A DNA stretch of 64,000 bases from Adineta vaga (Eukaryota > Rotifera): positions 4,774,001 to 4,838,000 of the forward strand of contig CP075492.1 in the NCBI GenBank assembly GCA_021613535.1, in the 5' to 3' direction. This document shows, in pieces, positions 33,118-43,339 of this stretch. The notes under the pieces were generated by a model. The model had not been told where the DNA came from and did not search any database. It saw only the letters and a program-made list of their open reading frames with translations. The first letter of the stretch is position 1; every line of letters begins with the position of its first letter. The position numbers and the translations under genes were made by a program.

Positions 33118-34515
33118 TTATTTTTTGTCCATTGCCATAGTTTCTCGCTCAATAATCGATATAATTAAAGCATTAAGAATGAGAATAAGGTCGTCGCAAA
33201 GGCTATTCACATAACTAAAAATGTGATTGCCAGAACTAACCGCTGACCAAGCACAAACAGCGCCTGAAAGAACTAAACCTATGCCAAGTGTTGCTACAGA
33301 AAATGCGATCGACGCAAATCTCGATACAGTTACTGTTGCTGGTGTGGCTACACGAATAACATCGGCACCGAACGAACCAGCAACAGCTGCCGTCTGTCCG
33401 GCTATTGTTCCTATAGTTCGTACACTTACATCAGAATCAATTTTCGTCTCTGTCTTTACACAATCTTTGAATACCGATGTCTTTAAATGACTACCATCAT
33501 CGATAGTAAGATTACAGTCAGTTATGTATTGAAGAAAAAGCTTGTCTATACCATATGCATCTTCAATGCTGTTCCTCGATAAATAACGTGGTAGTTGATC
33601 ACCAAAAGGAATAATCGCTGCAAAACCGGCCGCAATCTTATATTTCAATACATTTAATACATAGCCACGACGAAAACATGTATTGATTACACGCGTAACA
33701 GCTAGTGAAATTATCGAGTGGATACGACTATGCGAAGGTTTGAATGCTAATTTACTCAATTCGTTCAACAATTCATTAAAATCAAATGAATTTGTTTCCA
33801 ATAACATCTCTGCATCTGTACTTGCCGGTTCATAGTCAGTTGCCGTTAAAAATATATGTCGTGATTTGACTGGATTATCATTTCTTATTTGCTGCATAAT
33901 ATATTCATGGTGTTGAGTGTGCTGTTCGACAGAGCTACGACCAAAATGTTTACCGACTTTTTCGCGGAATTTTTTCAAATAGCAGATATCTATTTTAGAT
34001 CGTACTAGAAGACATTTTCGCTTCATAATCTGTTCAATAAAATCGATCCAACCTTCTTGCTCAGGTCGAAGCTGATCGTCAAATACTAAAATATAGATAT
34101 CACAATTGGATTTTCGAATTTCATCAAGATAGTTTCCTGCTTCGATTTGATTACTGATTGTTGGTTTGTCTTTATCAAGACCTTGAATATCGACCAGTGT
34201 AGCCGGTATTTTTATCTCTGGATTTGATTGATAAAGAAAAGGATCTTTACGATTAAATTCTAATGGAAAATAAGTACTTTTAGTACTACGAACTGATGTT
34301 GCAAATTGTTCATTCAGAGACTTCACGCCAAGTAAACGATTTAGGAGAGTACTTTTGCCTGCACTTGTATAACCAATCACTCCAATCTTAGTACGTGGTC
34401 CAACTTCGGTATTCGACCATTGATTAGTGAGATCTTGTTCAATTGCTTCAACTAAACCGAAAATCTTAGGTCGAAAATCATCTGCACTACCTTGATAGCA
34501 TAACCATTCTTTCAT
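33118..34515 (-). CDS. IRG-like (interferon-inducible-GTPase-type) GTPase
   Basis: 465 aa. G1 GYTSAGKST (residues 48-56), G3 DIQG (109-112) and G4 SKID (173-176) form a dynamin/IRG-style GTPase domain. The part after it has AAGFAAIIPFGDQLP and IEDAYGIDKLF, which follow the helical-domain pattern of IRG proteins, then a glycine/alanine-rich hydrophobic stretch (about 375-430) that could insert in or bind membranes. IRG GTPases attack pathogen-containing vacuoles in vertebrates; the role here is inferred. The ATG overlaps the stop of the upstream RING-type ORF (ATGA, 34512-34515), so expression may depend on reinitiation, or the two may once have been one gene. No intron could bridge them. Confidence 0.8.
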   Translation of the reverse strand: MKEWLCYQGSADDFRPKIFGLVEAIEQDLTNQWSNTEVGPRTKIGVIGYTSAGKSTLLNRLLGVKSLNEQFATSVRSTKSTYFPLEFNRKDPFLYQSNPEIKIPATLVDIQGLDKDKPTISNQIEAGNYLDEIRKSNCDIYILVFDDQLRPEQEGWIDFIEQIMKRKCLLVRSKIDICYLKKFREKVGKHFGRSSVEQHTQHHEYIMQQIRNDNPVKSRHIFLTATDYEPASTDAEMLLETNSFDFNELLNELSKLAFKPSHSRIHSIISLAVTRVINTCFRRGYVLNVLKYKIAAGFAAIIPFGDQLPRYLSRNSIEDAYGIDKLFLQYITDCNLTIDDGSHLKTSVFKDCVKTETKIDSDVSVRTIGTIAGQTAAVAGSFGADVIRVATPATVTVSRFASIAFSVATLGIGLVLSGAVCAWSAVSSGNHIFSYVNSLCDDLILILNALIISIIERETMAMDKK

Positions 34516-35220
34516 TCTTCCATTTTACGAAAAAAATGACGAAATTCTGTATTTGATTTTTCAATAAATAATTGCTCGCAAATACGAACATACTGTGAAC
34601 CAATATCGCCATCATCAATCGAAGACAATGATATTGTTCTTCTATAAGCATCTTTACTCACAGTAATACTTATATTTGGACGATTTAGTGACCATTTCAC
34701 TATTTCTGACAGTTTTTTGGTCATTTGTTTTGCTTTCTCGATTGTATCTCGCATTGCTGTCGTACTATAACATTCATGAGTCAAAATCAGATTTTCTAAA
34801 TGATGTTGTCGACATTGAATATCGAATATCAGATCATTATAATCACACTCCATCAAGAGTAAATTCTGTGTACGCTCAATACCATATTTATTCAGAGCCT
34901 CATTCCACAATTTTCTCGTAAACTCCTTGTCTTCAACTGGTACTTGTTTAGGCAAGTATTTGTGTAAGCAATACATACATTTGAAAGGATGGTCTTTACC
35001 GTTATAAATTTGTATGTCCTTTACACATTGATAACAAAAGTATTGTTGGCATTTCATATTAATACATTTACATGGTATACAGTTTTTAATAATGCCAAAT
35101 GATTTTAGACACATAATACAGCAGTCATTTCTCTAAAACAAATTAATAAAATATTCAAATGCTCTATTTCAAACAACATACTTGTTCTTCGTCCCGATTG
35201 CTGTTCGTTGTTTGAGACAT
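34512..35220 (-). CDS. RING-type zinc-finger protein overlapping the IRG-like ORF
   Basis: Exon 1 35220-35182 (13 codons), a 49-base GT-AG intron, exon 2 35132-34512; 219 aa. Residues about 16-60 are cysteine-rich: CCIMC, CIPCKC, KCQQYFCYQC and FKCMYC, spaced like a RING or related cross-brace finger (mostly Cys ligands, no clear His). The rest is helical (HHLENLILTHE, TIEKAKQMTKKLSEIVKW). An E3 ubiquitin ligase role is possible from the fold. The stop codon shares four bases (ATGA) with the start of the GTPase ORF in the -1 frame. A stop in the GTPase frame lies 12 bases upstream, so a simple fusion would require an inserted base in that short interval. Confidence 0.72.
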
Positions 35221-35510
35221 TTCTATAGTCGATATTTGTGTTTACAATATAGTGGTTGCTTTTAATTTCAATTGAGTATTTAATACGATGCGTAATACGA
35301 TTTTTTCCCACTCGTCATCTTTTTTTCTTACCTCACGAACTATTCTTCGTTTTTGTTTTTTGTTTCTATATAGTACATATAGTCAGTAGAGTAATATTAC
35401 TGGTGGATTAAAATATAGGTTTGTATGTTTTTATTGACTTACGACTATATAATATGTAGCAAAAACAGAACGAAAAGAAAAACGTGCATGAACGTAATTG
35501 TGCGTTGATG
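35221..35510. other. Upstream region of RING gene
   Basis: AT-rich, no gene seen; likely promoter of the RING/IRG pair. Confidence 0.35.
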
Positions 35511-35634
35511 AAATACTCCCACATAATAATCTGCAGCATAAAGATTTCCTTCTAAATCAAATGATAAACTGCTGGAATAGGACAGTTGATTTGATTTTTG
35601 TCCTTTTCTATTTCCACCACCCACTAATGTTTCT
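35511..35634 (-). pseudogene. NHL-repeat relic
   Basis: On the minus strand the frame reads ETLVGGGNRKGQKSNQLSYS, then LSFDLEGNLYAADYYVGVF, the NHL-repeat pattern (VGGNG...NQL..P.GLSFD..GNLYVADYNNNRV) with the Asn-rich turn decayed. No flanking repeats or start. It is an isolated scrap of a beta-propeller gene, a family abundant in bdelloids. Confidence 0.65.
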
Positions 35635-36203
35635 TCACCTTCTTTTTCTCAGTGAATGATTTTGTTGATTAATATTTATATATGTAAGACGATTTAACTG
35701 ATCTCTTGCGAGGCTGTGGGCTCTATATTCTCATCTACACCCACACTTACATCCTCAAGATGTGCTTGAATGTCCTTATCCTTTTATTTCGACTGGACAA
35801 GTATTGATATGAATGTGGTCGTTTTATTTGAAATTGACACATATATAATAGGTCAATAAACTGGTTTCCAATAGATTGAAATTCGATAGATTACGTACCT
35901 TTTGCTTTGATGTTAGCAAATATTTATTATTCAGAAGGTGAATGTCATTCATCAATATTGAATTACACCTATAGACAGATTTGAGTTTATATACATGCAC
36001 CAACTCAAGTGTCATCACATTCTATCTCCATCATTCACAGAAAATATAGTCATAAACAAACGTATTTTTATAGTAAATGTATGAACTTTGATTTCATAAA
36101 GTTTTTATATTTTAAGTTCGTTCGTACTATTCTTCTCGAATGCATAAAGATATACATTATTTTTCGAATAATCACTTGCATTTTTAGATCATCTTTTTCG
36201 AAC
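35635..36203. other. Upstream region of phosphoesterase gene
   Basis: No gene seen. Includes a C-rich/G-rich stretch (ctgtgggctctatattctcatctacaccc within 35714-35745). An acceptor-like catttttag ends at 36187, 16 bases before the phosphoesterase ATG. Confidence 0.4.
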
Positions 36204-37271
36204 ATGTGGTGGATTGCATTCAACATACTATCATCCATTGTTATTTGTTTATGGATGAATCAAATAACAGCAATCAGTAACAATAGTGCTGGTCTTATAA
36301 AGCAAAGTACAAGAGATGATCTTGTTTCTGCTAGAAATCCACTTTTATTTGATCATATATTCATTTTAATCATGGAAAATCGTGGCTACGATCAGACATT
36401 GAGTTCTCCTGCATGGAAATCTATTATTCAGAGTTCCGCTTGGTTAACTGGCATGTATGCGATCACTCATCCATCTCAACCAAATTATGTTTCTATGATT
36501 GCAGGATCGACATTAAATTGCAAAGATAATAATTATTTTTCGACAAATGAAACAACAATCATTGATTTGTTCAATAGAGCAGGAGTTAGTTGGAAGTCTT
36601 ATCAAGAAAATTATACATCATTCCCTGTAACGACCAGTCCTAATTGTAACGATGCAATGGAACTTTCCAATGGTTTATATGTTCGAAGACATAATCCATT
36701 TATGTTCAGTGCGGCAGTGAGAAACAGCACTACTGAATGTGAGAAAATAGTAAATGCCGATCAATTAGCAATTGATTTAGCCACTCAACAATTGCCACAA
36801 TTCTCCTTCTATACACCGAATATAAGGAATGATGCTCATGATACTGATCTCACTTATGGTGGTAATTATTTAAAAAATTGGTTGAATATGCATTTGAATG
36901 ATTCAAATTTCACTCGTGGAACATTGTTAATTGTAACTTTCGATGAAGATGAAAGTAATGCTGGTCAAACTAATCACATACCTGCACTTCTATGGGGACC
37001 AGATTATTTATATTCTGGAATTAGTATATCAGGAACATTCAATCATTATTCACTTACAAAATTGTTAGAAGAGAATTGGGATTTAGGTAATTTAGGTCGT
37101 AAGGATGTTACAGCATCTTCATTGATGGATATTTGGCGATCAGATGTAGATTCGAACTACACAACTAATATTACTACAACTATGACTAGCAAAGCTAATC
37201 ATAAAGACAACGTCCTGAAATTATCAATCATTGTTTCCTATGTAATGTTTTTGATTCTCAGAATTTGTTGA
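36204..37271 (+). CDS. Secreted or GPI-anchored phosphoesterase (acid phosphatase/phospholipase C family)
   Basis: 355 aa from ATG 36204, chosen because it opens directly into a signal peptide (MWWIAFNILSSIVICLW); the open frame extends upstream to 36009 but lacks signal-like sequence. Phosphoesterase-family (PF04185-like) motifs: DHIFILIMENRGYDQTL, THPSQPNYVSMIAGS, FYTPNIRNDAHDTD and LLIVTFDEDESNAGQTNHIP. These carry the metal-binding Glu/Asn, Asp and His residues. The C-terminus is hydrophobic (IIVSYVMFLILRIC), suggesting a GPI signal or tail anchor. Many potential N-glycosylation sites. It should release phosphate from extracellular substrates. Intronless and similar in layout to fungal and bacterial enzymes. 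Confidence 0.85.
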   Translation: MWWIAFNILSSIVICLWMNQITAISNNSAGLIKQSTRDDLVSARNPLLFDHIFILIMENRGYDQTLSSPAWKSIIQSSAWLTGMYAITHPSQPNYVSMIAGSTLNCKDNNYFSTNETTIIDLFNRAGVSWKSYQENYTSFPVTTSPNCNDAMELSNGLYVRRHNPFMFSAAVRNSTTECEKIVNADQLAIDLATQQLPQFSFYTPNIRNDAHDTDLTYGGNYLKNWLNMHLNDSNFTRGTLLIVTFDEDESNAGQTNHIPALLWGPDYLYSGISISGTFNHYSLTKLLEENWDLGNLGRKDVTASSLMDIWRSDVDSNYTTNITTTMTSKANHKDNVLKLSIIVSYVMFLILRIC

Positions 37272-37386
37272 ATCTTAGAGATGATGCGAAGAGAATGTGC
37301 GAAGAAGATATTGCTTTATTTTCTGGATTAACAATTTATTTTAAAGAAAAAAGTGAATCAGTTCGATAAGTGCATTGCACTTGTAT

Positions 37387-39030
37387 TTAAATCTCTGTTT
37401 CCATTGGTTCTCTGTCTGTGTCTGCTGCGACATAATCGACAGTTGATTCTGATATAGACGATGGTTTGCTTAAAATTGTAACTGTCGTGTCAAAATAATA
37501 TTTCATATCGAATATATTGTCTGTTGTCTTGATTGTCTCCGAAAATTTTCTCAGTACTTTCTCATGTTTCTGAAGAAGATCAACATGTTCGTTGATTTGA
37601 CGCATCTTTTGAACATCAACCATCAGTTGTTCAATTAGTGAATCAAGTTCAACACGCAGTGTTTCTTGTTGTTTGCCGAGATTTGCAACTTCACTACCTA
37701 AAGTAGTTGCCTGTTGAAGAGCACCTTCGTGTTGTGAGATAGCAATATTGTCAGGTAAAGTCAGTTGAATTTTAACTTCTTCTGTCTTATAAGTCGGTAT
37801 CGAGTCTTGTTTCGAATGGGTTGTCGAAGTGTTCGACTTACTATTACTGCTAAGCTTAGTATTAATGTCCGGAGATGTCGATTGTTGTTCTGTGCCTGCC
37901 GCATTTGGACTCGCTGTACAACTAGTTGTACATTTAGCTTCGTCTTTGTTCTTAATATTTGAATCAGAACATTTGTGGTTTGAATTTTTAATCTCCTTGA
38001 TTGTTTTTATTGACGAAGTGACCATAGAACGTACCATATTTTTGACTGTCGATTTTTCAGTCGAAGATTTGTTTGGAGATTCAGGATCCGCTGGAACTTC
38101 TGTGTATTTCAAAGCATTAATTACATGATTTGTCTCCGTATTTTTATTTGCTTCCATTGTTCTTTTTGCATTAAGAATTCCTTTTTCAGCATTACTTTGA
38201 TCTTGATATGCACAAAGTAAAGAGATCATACGTTCAATTAAATCTTGAATGCTTTTATCAATCAGTGACTGCTGGATATTACCGAACTTGAAATCATCAG
38301 TTAACACATCATTGAATTTCTCCAATACTGACACGATTTTTCCCATTGTATCGATTACTTCTTTAAAATTCTCACGAAAACGTTCTGTGACTTTTTCGGG
38401 AGTATTTGTGCGAGTCCATGCAAAAACATTATTCTGAATTTGGAAGATTCTATCATCGCTAACATTAAATAATTGATGTAAAATATTGTAATTTAGATTG
38501 CAACTGATTGCATCGCAGTTTGTTAGTACAACACAAACATTGTCCATGAGACTATTAGGCCAAATTTCATGTAGGAGAGAGAGAAAATGTTGAAAAGAAG
38601 TGCCAATACGTACGTTTGCACCATTAGCAACAATAATGATGCCACTTAGATAATCTAAAGCACTCAACGTTTTTTCGATCTGTTCTAAGTTTGATTGATC
38701 ATTCGAAACACCGTTTGTGTCATTGAAACCAGGTGTATCAATCAATTCGAATACAAGATCTTCTTCAATTTTCAGCGAATATGTATTCGTTGTTGTTGTT
38801 TGACTCTTTGTTTGATCATTAATATCACGTTCAGATGATAAATTATCCGGCGTAACTAAATCAGTCCAACCTTTGCATGGAATAGCTAATTTGAGAGGAG
38901 ATGGTTTTTCTGGTTCGAATACTTCATTAGCATTTCGTGTTCCATAACAGTAGTTGTACATTGCATTGATAAAAGCTGATTTGCCAGATCCTGTTTCACC
39001 GATCACAACGAATCTTTTCACTTGTATCAT
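37387..39030 (-). CDS. AIG1/GIMAP-like GTPase with coiled-coil tail
   Basis: 547 aa, intronless. P-loop GETGSGKS at residues 11-18, switch region with a Thr-rich SQTTTTNTYS, G3 DTPGFND, G4-like TNCD. The GTPase domain (about 1-210) is followed by a helical linker, a low-complexity Ser/Thr/Lys region (about 330-420) and a C-terminal coiled coil. AIG1-type GTPases act in immunity in plants and vertebrates; the function here is inferred. Transcribed away from the similar GTPase at 39407 across a 376-base shared upstream region. No membrane anchor seen. Confidence 0.85.
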   Translation of the reverse strand: MIQVKRFVVIGETGSGKSAFINAMYNYCYGTRNANEVFEPEKPSPLKLAIPCKGWTDLVTPDNLSSERDINDQTKSQTTTTNTYSLKIEEDLVFELIDTPGFNDTNGVSNDQSNLEQIEKTLSALDYLSGIIIVANGANVRIGTSFQHFLSLLHEIWPNSLMDNVCVVLTNCDAISCNLNYNILHQLFNVSDDRIFQIQNNVFAWTRTNTPEKVTERFRENFKEVIDTMGKIVSVLEKFNDVLTDDFKFGNIQQSLIDKSIQDLIERMISLLCAYQDQSNAEKGILNAKRTMEANKNTETNHVINALKYTEVPADPESPNKSSTEKSTVKNMVRSMVTSSIKTIKEIKNSNHKCSDSNIKNKDEAKCTTSCTASPNAAGTEQQSTSPDINTKLSSNSKSNTSTTHSKQDSIPTYKTEEVKIQLTLPDNIAISQHEGALQQATTLGSEVANLGKQQETLRVELDSLIEQLMVDVQKMRQINEHVDLLQKHEKVLRKFSETIKTTDNIFDMKYYFDTTVTILSKPSSISESTVDYVAADTDREPMETEI

Positions 39031-39406
39031 GATAAAGTTAGTTTTACAAAATGAATAGATGATACGATCATAGGCAACTTATTTATATACTTTTTTTATC
39101 ATCCTAATTTGTGGTTTTTACCATCTTTCTTCATTCAATTAGAACTGGTTTTTTTCTATGATTCAAAATGACATCAAGAAGAAAAGAACACGTGACGCCA
39201 TCCTCAAATGACTATAATAAAATGACATATGTTACCATGGAATTCTATCTTTACAGTTTTATGTTGAAAACATTATCATCAATCTAATGAAAAGACGTCA
39301 TTTGTCATGATAGAATTTTCCCAACTTTCAAAGACTATTTAAGTATGCTCAATCAACGATTTAGTTACACTTATTCGATAGACACATATTTTCATTTATC
39401 TGTACA
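39031..39406. promoter_or_regulatory. Shared divergent promoter of two AIG1-like GTPases
   Basis: 376 bases separate the two start codons. It contains several partly repeated elements, for example aaaatgacat at 39165 and 39220. Specific operators cannot be named. Confidence 0.4.
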
Positions 39407-40870
39407 ATGGTTGCCGACTGCGATGTTGTGCTCATATTTATTGGTGAATCTGGATCTGGCAAATCGACATGTATCAACTATTTCGCTAATTTTTTTGCTA
39501 GTACAGGTTTTTCTCAAACTGGCGGATATGCTAATGTACAAGTTGTGATTCCAAATCGGCTTTTCCCTCAAGTTGCATCCGGATTTACTAGTAATGAACG
39601 CAATGTAAATGATAAAACAATGAGTCAAACAATGCACTGCAATGACTACAATTTTGTTTGGTCAACGGACGAGAATAAAATAAAAATCAAAGTCATTGAT
39701 ACTCCTGGATTTAATGATACAGATTCACGACGTGATGATGATAATATTCAAGAAATTCTTCAGACAATTGCTAAACTTCCATTCATTACAGCTATTATCA
39801 TCACTATTAATGGCACGAACTCCCGTCTTTCAACATCTGTCAAAAGTACATTAGATCAATTACGTAGTTCATTACCAGACAGTGTCTTCGATAATCTTTT
39901 CTTTATTCTGACAAATTGCACTGAAAGTGAACGAAATTTTGATTTGAAACTGCTCTACGAATATTCACCACATGAACAACGTATCTTTCACATGCAAAAT
40001 TCCTTGTTCAGCGTCGAAAGTCGTAATGTTATCGAAAACAATTCTAAAAATGCTCGTCGTGCTGAATTAAATTGGCAAGATTCAATGGATACAATTACAG
40101 ATATCATGACTGCAGTTCAACAGACATGTGCAACATCAACACAAATATTCAATGAGATGCGTATGAAACGGGAAGAACTCATTGCTCACAAAGAAAATCT
40201 GATTGACAAACAAAAATCATTATTACAAATTTTAAATCAATTAAAAATTGAACGTGATCGACTGACCAATGCACAAAATGATCAAGAAGCTAATCAGAGC
40301 TATACTACTAATAAAATGATTGAAAAGATTGATCTTGAGAAAAAAGAATATTATAGTACGATTTGCACCGAACATGGTAAAGTAATGGTATGTCACAAAC
40401 GATGCGGGCTAGATTATCAGCCAGGTCACAATTTGGCTCATTTCAAAAATTGTGCTGCAGCAGATAAATCAGGTAACAATTGCAAACATTGTCAATGTGG
40501 AATGAATCAACATTTACATACATACGAAATTCCAGTAGCAAGAATGGTTGAAATCGAAGAAATTATTCAATCGAAAAAAGCTGCTTTCGATCAGGCTTCA
40601 CAAGAAGTACAAACTATTCAAGATCAATTGAATCAATTAGATATTGCTTCCAATAAGATGCGAAAAGAAACAGATGAATGTAAAAAAGGAATTTTACATT
40701 CAATTCGTGAACTCAAGAAAATTTGTTCTCGTTTCAATTTTGTTGAAATGATGAGTACGACCATTGAAAAATTACGCCAAGAGGCAAAGATAGCACGAGA
40801 TTTTCAAACCAAACAAGAATTCAATAATACAGCAAATGCTATCCAAAAACTTATTCAAGATTTAAATTGA
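39407..40870 (+). CDS. AIG1-like GTPase with Cys/His-rich module
   Basis: 487 aa, intronless. P-loop GESGSGKS at 13-20, SQTMHCN switch, G3 DTPGFND, G4-like TNCT. Coiled coil about 245-310, then a Cys/His-rich block (about 319-378: CTEHGKVMVCHKRCG, HFKNC, CKHCQCGMNQHLHTYE) likely to bind zinc. It resembles the unnamed cysteine module (DUF8206-like) that accompanies such GTPases in some fungi. A second coiled coil ends the protein. The 37387 paralogue lacks this block, so the two are not interchangeable. Role inferred as defence or vesicle GTPase. Confidence 0.83.
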   Translation: MVADCDVVLIFIGESGSGKSTCINYFANFFASTGFSQTGGYANVQVVIPNRLFPQVASGFTSNERNVNDKTMSQTMHCNDYNFVWSTDENKIKIKVIDTPGFNDTDSRRDDDNIQEILQTIAKLPFITAIIITINGTNSRLSTSVKSTLDQLRSSLPDSVFDNLFFILTNCTESERNFDLKLLYEYSPHEQRIFHMQNSLFSVESRNVIENNSKNARRAELNWQDSMDTITDIMTAVQQTCATSTQIFNEMRMKREELIAHKENLIDKQKSLLQILNQLKIERDRLTNAQNDQEANQSYTTNKMIEKIDLEKKEYYSTICTEHGKVMVCHKRCGLDYQPGHNLAHFKNCAAADKSGNNCKHCQCGMNQHLHTYEIPVARMVEIEEIIQSKKAAFDQASQEVQTIQDQLNQLDIASNKMRKETDECKKGILHSIRELKKICSRFNFVEMMSTTIEKLRQEAKIARDFQTKQEFNNTANAIQKLIQDLN

Positions 40871-41435
40871 AGTGTGATGTTTATTTCTCTCTTATGATAA
40901 TCAAGACTTGGTGATTTCATTAAATAAATATACAAATTAAGATTTCGTATATACCCTAGAAAAGTTTTAGATAACACTCAATAAATATCATGATACTTTG
41001 GTTATAAGAATACTACATTGTTCATACGTTTTGCAGGTATTCCAACTTTATGCATAAGTTTATTTGATTGCGTAATGAAGTATCATACGAAGCGATGATA
41101 TTATTTGTAAAATTAGAATGTGCTCTATTGCTCACGATTTTGACAATGAGTTAACTGCTACATCGTTACCGTAGTATAAAATTAAGCAATATTTCGTTGC
41201 TACTTGTTATGGAACGATTTGCAATTTTAGTATCAATCTGATCTTCTCTCATTTGTAGATACAAATCTTGTCGAAGAAAATTCAAAAAGAATATAGTAGA
41301 ATTCGTGTTATTTTCTATAACAATACGAATAGAAGCTTTTGTTATCAGAATAATTTCAACCATGATAACGTGAGAATTTATAAAATTGACAAAAAAGAAC
41401 TTCCTTTTATCTACAATTTCTAAAGAACAAAAAAC
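40871..41435. other. GTPase 3' flank, no gene seen
   Basis: AT-rich. The minus ORF at 41363-41166 shows no recognisable features. Confidence 0.35.
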
Positions 41436-42071
41436 AATTTTAGTTCGATATCAGTGAAAATTTTTGAATTCTATCATTTCCTAAATCAGTCACATAAAGA
41501 TTTTCGTCTGCATCAAATAATAATCCCATACGACTGTCCAATTGATCTATTCTTCTTCCTTTTCCACTTCCTACTGCTACCGTAATAGCAGATTGTTTTC
41601 AATTGTTAAATCCGAACTCTAAAGAAGAAAAAGAACAACGCCATTACTTTATTTTTTGTTTAAGAATTCGTTGTTTATATGAATCAACAGTATTTTCTTT
41701 CATTCTTCTCTTCTCTTCTCACAAAGATGACATCTTCTTTAATCGCATACCATCATGCTATCGTATGCTCTGACCTGTAAACTATATGCATATAATCTTC
41801 TATTCTGTTAAAGTTTATCCTAAAAGAAATTCAAAATAAAACTTATTGATATTAAACATACTTTTTCTGGGTATTTTCATTGAAATTTTCTTAATAAATA
41901 TTTGTGAAACTTGTTGCAGTGAAATTGTTGATAAACCATCGAATTCTTTATTTAATTCGTGACGATGTTTCTCTAAACGTCTAAAACAATATTCTTCTAA
42001 ACATCCTTTACAAGAATATATGTGATTTTTCTTTTATTGCATTGAATACATTGTGTTCTGTTATCTGCCAT
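41436..42071 (-). pseudogene. B-box/NHL (TRIM-like) relic
   Basis: From ATG 42071 on the minus strand: MADNRTQCIQCNKRKITYI, then after a one-base shift CKGCLEEYCFRRLEKHRHEL, a B-box zinc finger broken by a frameshift with an immediate stop in the original frame. The order continues with helical remnants (LNKEFDGLSTISLQQVSQ) and, at 41590-41452, an NHL repeat (AVGSGKGRRIDQLDSRMG, then LLFDADENLYVTDLGNDRIQ). A B-box plus NHL is a frequent bdelloid layout. Most of the propeller is gone. Confidence 0.72.
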
Positions 42072-42730
42072 GACTATTTCCTAAATGACTAAAATGAGCG
42101 AAATATCGGCATGCATTTTAGTGTATAAACATAATATTTTGCTTGATTGATAGTTTATTTTAGGAGAATACTAGTTCAATTTCAAAGGAATTTCAATGTT
42201 TCTTTTTCTAATATCAGATAAGAATATGAATTAGTTTCTACTTTCATTAAATAAATGTTGAATAGAGATCATTCACGGTCATAGATATGTATAACATCTC
42301 AATCGATCGTCAAGAGCATTTTATTTTCAAGTTAATTATTACAACGCAAAGATAGTTATATTCTCTACTAATCGAGTAAATCGATGATACATGATGTTTC
42401 AATATTATATTTTTAAATAAATTCTTATCCAATTGTGCTTGGAGAGTAACTGCTTCATAATTCTCTTTTAAAAAAAGTCCATATTATGCTTCTCCTACTT
42501 TGGTCGTTATGGTTTGTTCCATATATTTTAATTTATAGATTTTCAAATCAATGCAATCTGGTTTCGTAATTAACGACTGATAGAAATATTTTATGTATTT
42601 ACGAAGGCGTTATACGAGACTTGTGATCTTAAAGGAAATAGATTTTTCCAAATTTTATGTATGGTGTTTCTTTCAACGCATATATTTTAGGAGCTGATAG
42701 AGATTTATTTCTTTTTCTAAATATTTTTTT
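42072..42730. other. Non-coding, no gene seen
   Basis: AT-rich, no convincing frame on either strand. Confidence 0.35.
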
Positions 42731-42737
42731 GAATTTA

Positions 42738-43207
42738 CAGATAACTAGCTAACGTATTCAGCGGTACTCCAAATTTTTTTATCTTTAGAACATGGAGATA
42801 CATTTCTTCTATACGCACACTCGTATTTTCATCCATGTTCTTATTTACTTGCAGCTCCTGAAACATCAGTCTCACCCGCACCAAGAAAAGCTAGACTACC
42901 CATTAACAAAAAAAAACAGAATAGAAAAAGAACGCAAATAAATGTAACGATATAACAAAAGAAACAACTCGCATCGTCACTTAACCGTTCTGTCTGTATC
43001 GATTCCAGTTTTAGCTATATTCACACCGGCATGAATGAATGCACCAAACAGTCTAGTATCTACAGATACATCTATATCCGCATCTAAGTTCATCAACAGC
43101 GTTCTCACTCGTTCTGTCACCTCCAGCTACTTGATTTGCTTTGCTTTCTTGAATTCTTTGGCTTCCTTAGACTTGATTTTAGAGGGATTTCGTTGTACTT
43201 CAGTCAT
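42738..43207 (-). pseudogene. Possible small two-exon gene with in-frame TAG
   Basis: From ATG 43207: MTEVQRNPSKIKSKEAKEF, ...KQIK, then TAG, then in the same frame LEVTERVRTLLMNLDADIDV, VDTRLFGAFIHAGVNIAKTG. A GT...AG intron (about 42988-42890) leads to a second in-phase stretch LFLVRVRLMFQELQVNKNMD that stays open to about 42738. Reading TAG as a mutated CAG (Gln) would restore one frame. No family recognised; the coding nature is a guess from amino-acid composition. Confidence 0.25.
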
Positions 43208-43339
43208 TCTAAGTAGAACTTAAAATGTAGTATTCTTCAAGAGCTCTTAATTCATGGAATTCGCACAGGCAGGTCTCACTAACCATCTTTTCCACCATTC
43301 TTTTTCGAATATAAGATAGAATTTCTGCATGTTTTCAAG

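Noticed and set aside
34495-34530. ATGA overlap as evidence of a bacterial operon or contamination
   Set aside because: The RING ORF has a host-type spliced first exon and surrounding genes are eukaryotic.
36009-36203. Upstream start of the phosphoesterase (Met at 36009)
   Set aside because: The extra 65 codons are not signal-like, and ATG 36204 opens directly into a signal peptide just after an acceptor-like site.
43035-43223. Plus-strand ORF over 43.0-43.2 kb
   Set aside because: Reads as the complement of the better-looking minus-strand two-exon candidate; no family features.
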